Positions 23,501-35,500 of a stretch of DNA of 64,000 bases are shown in pieces. A program made the translations under genes and the position numbers. The stretch comes from Paragorgia papillata (Eukaryota > Cnidaria > Anthozoa > Scleralcyonacea > Coralliidae), in the NCBI GenBank assembly GCA_035771165.1, contig JAWNZC010000229.1, positions 506,501 through 570,500 of the forward strand, written 5' to 3'. The notes under the pieces were generated by a model. It saw only the letters and a program-made list of their open reading frames with translations, was not told where the DNA came from and did not search any database. Within the stretch, counting starts at the first letter, position 1, and each line of letters opens with the position of its first letter.

Positions 23501-26500
23501 TCCGACGCACGAGATGTTTATTTTACTACAGTAATATTATTATACTTAATATAATATAATGTACCCTATTCCACCTCATATATGCGCGCCTCGGATAAAG
23601 GCGCGTCCCGCTTATATTCGGATATAGGTGCATGCGCCTTTAAACGATCAAAATATGAGTCTGACAGACAGGGAAAAAATACCGTATTTTTAATAATTAC
23701 ATGTATACTTTTTACAGTAAAGCATTGAACATTGTCTGAAAAAACGTTCGTTATAATAGTAATGAAATACAATATTCATTGCGTTTAGTTTATTTTTCCA
23801 AGATATTCTTCTAAAAGACACATTATATCCTTTATTGGCCTATTTTTGGGGGTGCGCTTATATGCGAAATTTACTTTCTTTAACCAGGGTAACTAGAATT
23901 ACAAGTGTAATTTTCGTTTATAGGCACGTGCGCTTATATGCGGGTGAATAGAGTATTAGGTTTCTATTTTTCTAAATGGTAGACACTAACGTTGAGCATT
24001 AGTACATGACACCATATGCCCATTGTTGTTAACCGCCTTTTTAAAGAGTATGGGCAACAAAAACCAAAAAATTCAAAAGCAAACCAATGACATGAAGATA
24101 CAATCTAATTTGTTATTTAGACCCAAAGTATTGGAATAAATTTTTAAGGTTGCTAATCTGAATCGGTATCTGCCATCTTGGCATTTTTATATGCATGTGA
24201 CGTCACAAGCTGGGTAAAGCGAAAACTTTACACATATATAAGTCTGAAACTCATTTTTTGTAGATGATTTTCATTCTTGATTAAACCACAACACTTTAAA
24301 AACATACCACAGAAATTCAGCTGCCAGAAGAATAAGTTTCATCATGTTTACCCAGCTTGTGACGTCAGTTAATTAGGCAAGGTCTTACAACAAGATGGCA
24401 AACGGCAAGGTTGTCTTTTGTCAAAATTAGTGATGTTGTTTGGCACAAGAGTTGTTTTATTTACTTGGATTACCATCGCAAGACAGTTTGTTAATCAGAA
24501 ATTTAAAAATGTGTACGTGTAATTTTTGTTGCTCTTACCCTTTAAATAATATTTTAAATAAGTGCATATTTAAAACTAGTCAAAGTGTAAACAATTCTAA
24601 TGTACGTCATGCGCATCAATGTGCATAATGACGTACTTTTGAGTGAAAACCAAGCATAAATCCTTGTAGAAATAAAAGCATTACTTACAACTGATGGTTA
24701 GTTAAAGTGTTTATGAAACGAAAATTAAGTGTCTTATTTGAAAGTACTTTTAAAATGACAAAGTAACACCTTTTGCAGTTTTTTGTTTCCTTACTTTGTT
24801 TTTAAGATATCACAGTTTGTTTTATAAGCGAAACTAACCAGTGACGTCACAACGTGCATAATGACTTACCGGGAAAGGTTATATATCTTTGCTATTATCA
24901 AACGGAATCACTTCGAAGCAATTATGTGTGTGTGTTTTTCCCTTACAACAACAAAAGTATACATTCTCAACTGATTCCGTTTAATAATAGCAAAGATATA
25001 TAACTTTTCCCAGTAAGTCATTATGCACGTTGTGATGTCACTGGTTAGTTTCACATATAAAACAAACTGAAATAGCTATCTCAAAAACGAAGCAAGGAAA
25101 CAAAAAACGGCAAAAGATGTTACTTTGTAATTTTAAAAGTACTTTCAAATAAGACAAACTTAATTTTCGTTTCATAAACACTTTAAGGTACAACACAATT
25201 GGATCATTCTCAAAATCATTTTCAATCCTTTCAGCCTATTTCACACCTTAGTTTCTCTAGTGTTGCAATACTGCGTTAAAGAACTTTCATAATCAAATTT
25301 CCATGTTTCTTTGTAATTCCATCTTTTATTGCTCTTCCTTCTTCCTAATTTCTTATACATTTTCAAAATACGTTTGTTAAAAAGAAAAGCAACAGCCATG
25401 TAAAGACCTTGCAATGATGCAAAAATCACGAACAAATACGAGAAGACTGGGGTGGAGTCTACAAGAACATCCAAGAAGCCAAAGAACCAACTAAATCCCA
25501 TTAAGGTTGAGATCTTGAGATATATCCAGAACATGGTTCTTGGTCTTTGATGAGTCGATGAGGTTAATAAAGAACTTTCAGAACGTTCATGATGAATAAC
25601 AAGCACAGTACGAATAAAGAATATCACGTTGAAACCCAAGATTAAACCAACTGGAAGAACAAACAGATACTGTAGGGCGTCTTTAGTTTTAAACCAACAT
25701 ATTTGCAATTTATCATTCACGTAAATATCGTAAACACCTTGCTCATCTATCACTGCACACGTGATAACAAAAATGGCGGGAAGACCCCAAGCAATGGCCG
25801 AGTATTTGAAGAAGTTTTTGTTTTCGCTCGCCCGAGATCTATTTCTAGATACATCCTTGCTCGCAAACACGGACGATGTATGATACGCAATTATTGCCAT
25901 AGCAACAAATGACACAAGAAATAAGTAATGTTCAACAGCTGCTGTCACGTGACATACAAGTGACGGCTGAGGTTGGCCAACGGCAGACAACCATAAGAGT
26001 TGCACTAGAAATAACGCCACAGACAAACTTAAAATGTTTTTTCCAGGAAGACGACGAAGTTCTGAGAAAATAACGTAAGTTTGAATGACGAAGAATAAAC
26101 AAAGCATGGATATGACAAAAGTAATAAATGTTAAATACTCCAGATAAAGTTGCGTGCTGTTAGCATTGGAGAAGCGTACTCTTCTGGTATGCAGCAAATT
26201 ACTACAGACGACAACTGATCCATTTTCTAAGTCATACTCGCCAAAGTCATATGTTTTGTTGGTGCTGTTCTCAAATATGGTGAGATTATCAAATTTTATG
26301 TATTCTTCTGGTCTTAGAATAATTCGACGTCCTTCGCAGTATGCAAAGACAACTTTTTCACAAATAGAAATTATCTTTCGGGAGCTTTCTTTATCAGTTT
26401 CAAAAAACACCTGGCTTTTATGAAATGTTTCGCCCGTCGAGTTGATAAAATATTGTTGGTCTTGTAACACAGTGTAGTCACCAGGACCATATGTCTGCTT

Positions 26501-29500
26501 TTTAATGCACGCCAACTGACGAGTGGTTGTCTTAAATACTGTAAATGTTGTATTCAAGATAATCATAGAAAATTCTTCTGAAAAAGTCAGCAGCCGTCCA
26601 AGTGGCAAAGCGTTTGTATCTAGCCGAGATCCATTTGTATCTGTAATTTTAGTATGGTTTTCTTTGGCTAAACGTAATGTTTCCTCATTTGTCAAAGATA
26701 ACCTGAACCTAACTAAATTATATTTGTACTCATCAGATATCATCAATCTCTCCACTTGCCAGCTGTTGAGATTAAACAATGTTTTCAAAGATGACAAAAA
26801 GCTGTCATAATGTATCAGTATAGACTGTGTTGAGTTACTTCTTAGCCAGACTACCACCTGATATTTATCAAGAATATCCTCCTCTGGTGCTTCATAGAAA
26901 TCAGTCTCACATGATTCTAGGCGAGCGTTATACGACCCCCAGTTACACGAGACTTCGATACCTGAACTATGCCCATGACTCGTAAGGTCCAGGGCATATG
27001 AAAATGATGGAATATTGGAAAATGGATCCGATGGTTCCGGAAATTCTGCATAAATCCCAGGACTACCACGACTTTCTTCATAAGGACCACACTTGAGTTG
27101 GTCACCTGATACATTCCAACAAACAGCACACCAGATGTTTCTATAGTTTATGCGACCATCTCCGACCACCCCCACAGGACCACTGGTGCAATTTTTATTG
27201 TATCGATGTCCCTCTGGACAAGACTGTGTTATCAGTTTTAGAAAACATTTTCGTGTAGACTGATGTTTCTTTTTACGAATAATAATGCTTTCGCTTCCAC
27301 AATATTTTAAAACAAATTCTACTGTTCCGTCAATGGTGGTTATGGATAAAGGTGGTAAGATGGAACATGTTATATTGAAATCAAAATATTCAAAAACTTC
27401 AACTTGATTACACTGAGCACAATATTGATTTTGGAATATCACATTATGTTCATCAATTACAGGAATGTGACTGCGGATATTCTGTCCATTTAATGGCTGT
27501 GAAATATTTTCACACTTTAAAGATATGTCGTCATGTTTCCAGCTCTCGGGACATTTGTTCACTGACCATACACTTTCAAAGGTACCAGGTAATATATCGC
27601 AGGAAAACAATTTTTGATCTATTGCATGACGAGCTGACTGTGTGTTTCCACAGTATAGTTCATTGTCAGCACAACAATCATTAAAGAAGTTGCAGTAAGA
27701 ATCACAAAAACAGTTAAGAGATAGGTTAGGGGAGGAGTTGTTGAAATGATTCCAACAATTAGCACGACAAGAATATTTTGGTAGACATACTTGTGAAATT
27801 ATTAATGACTTGAATTCATCACGCTTACTTTGTTCCGTCTTGTTCTGGTGGTCATCATCACGGAAGCTTCTTGCAGCTCTTTTCTTTGTGTTTATTTGCT
27901 TTTCTTCTTTGTTATAATCATTTTCTGTTGACTTGTGAATTTGTTTGTACACTTCTTGGGCGAATTCATCTTTTGAATATTTCATACCAACATCATGATC
28001 AATATGTAAATCATTTCTTTTCACACTACTGGAGGTCTTCTTTAACCATAAATCATTCCTTGGTGATTTCATTCGGATACCAAACACCTTTCTGTATTTA
28101 AAAAGGTGATTGGAATATTCCTCTGAGCCTAAACTGTATGCTTCTCCTTTCACCTTGTCCATCGGTCTCCATGAACTTTGAGCTTCACCACATGTCAAAC
28201 TGAGAAATATTATGAACAGGTGAACTAAAATAACGCACTTTCCCATTGGCATTCTCTTTAAAACCTTCAGAATAAGCTAACGGCTGCAAGACACAAAAAC
28301 TATAGCTTTTTCACCTCTGGTTTCGTGAACTAATATGTTGCATTTGGAATTTGATACGCTATGTGAGCAGTGTTTACCCTGCAGACGTAACCGTCAACCG
28401 CTCTCTTGATCAAGTGCTGTCAGCTGACTGCTTGAGTACACCTTTTCCGTTCATGTTGAAAAAAATAATAGCAAATTAAGTGTCTTAAAGATGGAAAGAA
28501 CAAAATACGACCACAAAGTAACTTGCGTCAAATTCTTCCGTTAAATGATCGCTTTTCTGTTCTAAAACAAAATGTTTCCTACTGTACAACATCGTTGACT
28601 GTGTCTTTTGGCATGCAATGTATGCTTAAGTGGTTATGACAAGTGGTTGTGACAATGTACTTAGATTGGTCGTGTTGTTAATTTGCTTTCAGGGGAGTGT
28701 TGTTGGCACAGTGATTAGCGGAACGTGCCTTTCACCTCTTCGACCCGGGTTCGATACTTGCTCAGTTCAGTTATCTGATTAAAATTTCGCCTTGGCCGCA
28801 TGTGAGAAGAGTGCTTCCAGTTTGACTCTACCAAACACCGCAGGTTTCCTCCGGGTACTCCGGTTTCCTCCTCCTGTAGTAACACTGGACCTGGACCTCT
28901 AGGGAGAACAGTTAGATATAACTGATAGAGCTATCCAGTATAAATAAGATTAGTTTAGTGTTTAGTGTTTAGTTTTGTTTATTAATAAGCAATATAGCTT
29001 TATAATATTAAAAAGTCATTGTACTATAGCCACGAAGGCCCATTCACTCTATTTTAAACCCCGAGCAGGACACATTTATTGAACCTTATTTAATTAATGG
29101 GAGCCCAATGTTTGTGGGTTTTTTCTTCGGGTAACGTTTTGGTTCTTTTATTATGGCGCCGTGAAGAACAGCAAAACTCAACTTTTGAAACGCCACAGAG
29201 CTTTAATCGTGTTTAAATAAAATGTTGCAAAACGAGAAGCGCCATAATAAAATTGCCTTTGTTTTTTTTTAATTTTTTGCAGCCATATAGAAAGATTTTC
29301 GTGACTTAAAATCAAGCCGTGGTAACCGAGCTTGCCCGCCTCATATGAACAACCCCTAAAGGCCCGTTTATACACGTGCGGTTTAAGCTGTGATTTTTCT
29401 CACGCTGACGCATGCGATTGAACGGATGATTCACCAAGGTATCGAACGTCACATAGCTCTGAACAAATGGTCCAATACATTCGTAACTCAATCTATTCGA

Positions 29501-32500
29501 TCGCGTGTGTCAGAAGGAGAAAAATCGCACCAAAAACCGCCCGTGTAAACGATCCTTGCCGTTCACATGAAGCGAGCTAGCTCGGTTACTGGACTGAATT
29601 GTTTTTCTTTAATAAGTTATTAGTGAGAAATATTAACATTGAGAGTTCATTCTTACGCTCAATATGTACTTAATGTGTGTCATGACTGATGAGGGTTTAT
29701 CAATCTTTAGCAGTTAAAGGAATCATACAATGTTATGTAAGATCTTTATCGGATTTTAAGGGGCCGATAACACGAGCCTGGCTAGCTCGGCTAACCGGGC
29801 TGACTCGTGTCACGAAACTCTTTCCTCGACCGCAAAAGGAGATTTTAATGAACGTTAGGATTCGTTTACATCTAAACTAAACCAATTCTTTGTAAATTTA
29901 GTTTATGCGAGTTTCAAAACCACAGTACAATCCTAATCAATCGCGTGCGCCGGGCTAGCCCGGTTAACTGGGCTCATGTAAACATAATTATCTGCAATTA
30001 AAATGCTCATTAAATACTCCACGAAGAAAAGACAAAAGAAATGGCTTTCAGCTATAAGATAGCTTGAATATCTGAAATTATTGCGATAAATATTATTATT
30101 TAGATGAATTAATTCATATTTTCTTTAAGCAAGACTTGGCTCGTGTTGTAAAACCAATGCATACTATTCGGTCGCTAATAATTGTATCTAAGGGGGTATT
30201 TATTTACAGAGGCCGGGCGGAACTCAGCCCCGATTGACTTTAGGTCGGTTGTAGTGTTTTTACTATAGATCGTTTTCATGAGTCCGGCCTGGGATTCAGT
30301 TCACGCATGCAGGCCTAATCTCCTCAGGTCGCCCGCTAGACCGAACTGAATCACTTTCACCTCTCAAACTCAATACGTTATTGTTTTAAATGAGATTGGT
30401 ATCCACATAAATCCACATAAAATAATGATTCTCCGGCGGTCACGAGCTGTAAGGCTATTGCCACAAATCTTGAAGCAACGGCCTTATGTAAACAAAAACT
30501 GAAATGCAAAATTCAGGCCAGCCTCGTGTACCCCCCCCCCCCCCCCCCCCCCTCAATAGAGCAAAGTGAAGTATAAACTGGCGAGATTTTTAGCAACGGT
30601 ATATCGGAAACCCTGCCTATACGAAGCAAGCATAAGATCATTCAGTTGATGGTGACACCGAATTATTATTCAGTATTGAAGCGACACACTGGCTCCTTAT
30701 CTCTTCATCATGTGTCTAGACAGTGCCAACTGACACAATGAGAGAATCTTGATTCATTCTTAATTAACATTCTTGTGCAAAGAAGAACTGATATTTGACC
30801 ACTTTGTTGACCTGACCTTGCTCTAGCATCTGCCACCACTGCTAAAACAATATTATTACACTCGGTAAGTCAAAGAAAACAATACGGTTTCTACATCAAC
30901 GATTCAAAAACACACGTTATCAGCTACAGCCAAGAATGTAGCATCAAAACTATAGATTGATAAATTAATGCTTGCATGGCCGTACATGTAACTTGCCTGA
31001 AAATAAGGGGTTCGGGTTGAGAAGGGCGATTGTTCTTGGCGAAAGAGGGGCGTAACTGAAAGATACTTGAAGCGCAACGGAGGGGACGAGATAATTATTT
31101 TTATCGAATAATCAGTCTGTGACTACCTTTCTGGTTCCTTCTCGTCTCCTCGCCGCTTGGCTAGAGATCAATAACATGAAGCCGTGTAATGAGAAGTGTA
31201 ATGTCACCTACAAATGTTCCTGTAGCTCATTCTCAGGTGTATTTTATTGCTCCACAAGTTTGCTGTGGCGCAATTAAATCTTCACAGTCCTTGATACAGC
31301 TTCTTGTTGTAGTTTGTAAAATATCTTCGGGGTCTCGTAAACCAACTTGATCACTTTCCCAAGATGTGTTCATATTTTCGGCATCGTGCACAAATTTATT
31401 AAAAGAAACAAAACAAAATAAAACAAAAGTTACCAAACTCGTATTTGATTTCTAATGTTTTTTCGTTAATTTTACCCCAGGCCCCACACAGTTTGATGAC
31501 CGTACAGTACCTATTTAATTAAACACCGCTGCTTAACGTTTGCGCATATACGTGAGTTTGCAAGAATAAACAACAACAACCAGACGAGTAAAGATTGAAT
31601 GACTTCATTTTAAAATAAGGGCGCTCAGATATTTTATCAAATATTTCTAAAGATATTAAATTTGCAGCTATATATCACGTACGAATCTTAAAATTTCAAT
31701 AGTGAAATAAAAATAGCGTGCTGCGTAGGCACTGTTGAAACAACAATCGAAATATAGTAAGCTGTGATATACTGCCAGAACAGAGAACGTAGGAGTCTAA
31801 CATTTCGAGCGAAGGACCTTCGTCAGAGAGAAACGTGTTTCTCTCTGACGAAGGGCCTTTGCCCGAAACAGTAGACTCCTACGTTCTCTGTTTCAGCAGT
31901 ATATCAAACCTTACTATATTAAAATTTCAATAGCCTTTTGTTTTCTTAAAATTTGCAACAAACGTTTAGCAGTTTTATCGAATTACAGAATAACAATGGT
32001 TTCACGCTCTTTTTTTGGTTGGGAGCTTGCGCGTGGGCAAAAGGCTGTGGGAACGAGAATTTTCATTACTTTTTGCTTATCTAGCTTTATCATTTTTCGT
32101 GTTAAAAGTTCAGTATTGTAAGCTTCTATAATGCAGACAAGTGGATATGTTTATGTCTATATGTGATTGTTTGTTTTTTCTAATGTATTTATTTACTCTT
32201 TTTTATTTATTTATTTGTTTGTTTACATCAGGACTCGCACCAACCTTACGATATTCACAAGTATGGAGAAAATGTCTTGGCAACGTTTGCAGGTAAGCGC
32301 AGTCACAAAGAATTAACCTACCCGACAGGGCCATTTTTAACATACAAGCTGGGGAGGCAAGGCCCCCAGTCCCCCCTTGAGCCCCCCCCCCTCTCCCCCC
32401 CTCTCCCCCCCCCCAGTAAGTCCCTTTTTGCCCCAGGAAAAGTCCCTTTTTGCCCCAGGAAAAGTCCCTTTTTACTGAAGTACCGAAACAAATGAATAAA

Positions 32501-35500
32501 GAATAAAGCAATAAAGATATAAAAGGAAAATTTCGGACTCAGGCTTTGCTCAGCTTTGTAATTCATACGCGACTTAATTACCATAGATATAGATAAACAG
32601 GTATAGATAAATCTTTATATTAGTTGAATAGTTTTTATTTTGATAAGATTATGTGGTGTCGAAAAATCTTTCTATAATTCCTCACAAACCTTTCCATATT
32701 ATATTTGAAAGTGAACAAGCTGATGACTTCTGACACAAAGCGAAACAGTCATAAATGTGTTGTGTTTTAACTATGACATTTTATGACCTTCAGTGTTCTT
32801 AAAAATCACCCCTCATAATGCAGGAAATGGCATTTCCGAGACTCTAAATTTCAAAAATTTCAGGCATGCTCTCAGACCCCCCTAGAAGGGTACCTTTTTG
32901 GGAACGCCCCCCGAGAAAATCCTTAAAAAAGGCCCTGCTGCATGCCCGAGGTTCATGAGAGCAAAGTTTGAAGTTGGATAAACTGCTGTTTTGACTATGA
33001 AATGTCACTATAAAATTTTAGTAAGTCATGTTTTCATACGTGGCTTAGAACAAAGTGCCTGTCACCTCAAGATATCGCTGATATGGATTCTATGTAAAGT
33101 GAATAGTTGAATATCAAAATATTTTTAGATTTGAGCTTTTATTTTTTGTTATGAAGTTTGTATTTCCAAAATGGTAATAAGGATGACGTCAGAGTAGGCA
33201 CTTGTGTTTCTTTATTTTATTTTGTATAATAAACTGCTTGAAAATTTTAGTTAAAAATGATGAAATATAGTGCTCTTCATTGGGACGAAACCTGGCACCT
33301 GTTGCACATCGTGTCCCTTGATCGGACAATTTACCGACCTGAATTGGAAGATCGCGCATGGTGTTCTTTACACTGCGTCGCGTCTTGTCACGATCGGAAA
33401 CTGCGAACTGCCCCATGAAAGTGACCGATTTTCTATGCGATTTCCGATCGTGCCACAGCTTCCACTATCGGGACATCGATGTCATGTGCCACTGTCGTGC
33501 GGATGAAGAGTCCTCAGAGCACCTTTTTTCCACTGTTTGTTTGCGCAGCGCCTGTATTCTTGGGTCTTTGATCATCTCAGGTCTGCTGTTCCCAGTGCGC
33601 GTTCTTTCACCGTTCAAGAGGTCTTGTTCGGCTTTTCGACGCCGCGTTGCAGACTGATACCCAGGATCTTTTTGTGGATGCTTGCATGTGATCAAACATC
33701 GGCTCTGGCTCGCCTGTTGCGATTTTTGTTTCCGTAGTCTGCCGCCCGACGTGGATCGGTGTTTGCAAGGTGCCACCGGCGAAAGTGCCGCACAAATAAA
33801 CAACGCGCGTTGTTCTCGAAGGAGTGGCTTGCGGTGACACCCTGGGCAGTTTTGAGCATGAGAAGCTGGTCTTTTCTTTTTAACTTTTTTATCCGCAGTT
33901 TTGACTCTGGGTTCAGCGGTCTCCTTAATTGGTGTTACTTCTGTTGACGGAGTCAAGCTGCTTTTTCCATTTTCTTTTTCCTTTTCTTTCTCTTTCTTTA
34001 GATCTAAGAATTTTTCCGGGGGTGATGTTCACGGCCTCAGCATATAGTTAGCAGTCCAGTATAGACTCCCCCTGACCCGAGAATATTCATTGCATGTATG
34101 ACCTCGGTTCAAAATAAAACTGCCGTGGAATATACAATCCCAAAAGTAGCAGCCACATTTACTTCTATTCGCCACTGGGAGGCTGCTACTTGCAGTTTTT
34201 CAAAAGGTCAATATTGAATAATATTCATTTATAATTCATATTTCAAGGAAAACACAAAGGACATCAGTGGCATGTTGGTAAATTTATATCTGATAAAGAT
34301 ATAGTTCACAATTCTCCTCTGATTTTTTTTTTTGCATAATAAACACATTTACTTTTAATAAAAAACTATGTCAATAAACTAATGAACTAGTTATGAAGAA
34401 AGTCCTTGATGCACAGATGATACCGGTAGAGAAGCAGTACCAGCACACCAGCATAGGCTTCTGGCCATGGAGCACGGATGGCGTGTGCTGTTAGGGCGCT
34501 GCCTCTCACCAGTAGTTAAGCCCGGTTGGACGGGGTTAGTACTTGGATGGGTGACCGTCTGGGAACAGCCCCGTTGTCGAGCTTGGGACTCATGTGAGTA
34601 GAGTTTAGTTGGTCTCTCCTGTGCTCCGAGGGTTTTTCGCCCGGTTCTCCGGTTTTCCTCCCGGTTCTCCGGTTTTCCTCCCTCCGTAAAATCAACACCT
34701 AGGGCTTAGCTGGGATCCGTGGTCTGAACTGTGTCGTATGGCGGCTGCTTAAAGCGCCTTTGATATGCCTCGACACGGCCACATTGAAAAATCCTTAGGA
34801 GTAATTTGATTGTAAAAATACACGTTTGATGTATTCTAATTAAAGACCTTCCTTCCACATAGAGAAGAGAAGTACTGAGTGATGCCAGCAGATGGATATG
34901 GTAGATGAGAAGTTGGATAGGATAGGATAAATTGGATAGATTGTTTAATAGAAAGCCTTCTTACAGCTATATAACTGAATTGAAAAGGTTTTAAAATTAC
35001 AATATTTACAAATCATTTCAGGGATAATTTATGTATAAAAAAGTATTTACTATATTTACAATAAAATGTAGGTCTCGTTTGAATCACTTATTGTCAATGT
35101 TATGGCGTCGAGCGCTTGATATTAAAAAGGAATTCTTAAAACGATTTGTCTTGCATAACGGAATGCGCTGAATGGTCTTACGTGTCTTCGAGAGGCCTGT
35201 CGGCTGTCGATTTACATTGTGTGGAACTAGATTATATAATTGACTTCTAGGATTTGATACAACTTTATTGAAGAAATTATCACATAATTGTAGTCTACAC
35301 ATAGTTCAGATAGTTTGTTAATTCCGGCTTGTTCTAGTGTAGAATTATACGAAATATCATAACCGTAGATGATCTTCATAGCACGCCTTTGAATATGTTC
35401 TAAGGACACGTTCAGGTACTCAGGGAGATTAAAATGGAAGACTTGACATGCGTAAAGGAGAACTGGACGAATACCAATGATATAGAACCTAACCAGATCT

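Larger units (their letters stand above)
20565..32060. repeat. Tandem segmental duplication, unit B
   Basis: Direct repeat of unit A, joined to it at a (TA)n tract near 20505-20536. It is longer than A because of extra insertions (5S-SINE at 20799, about 2 kb at 22250-24540, a TTAA element at 24706). It lacks the PLE foldback found in A at 17173. Carries the intact receptor copy 3. Confidence 0.85.

Noticed and set aside
33465..33956. 163-codon - strand frame
   Set aside because: It is antisense to a LINE remnant and has no recognisable domain.
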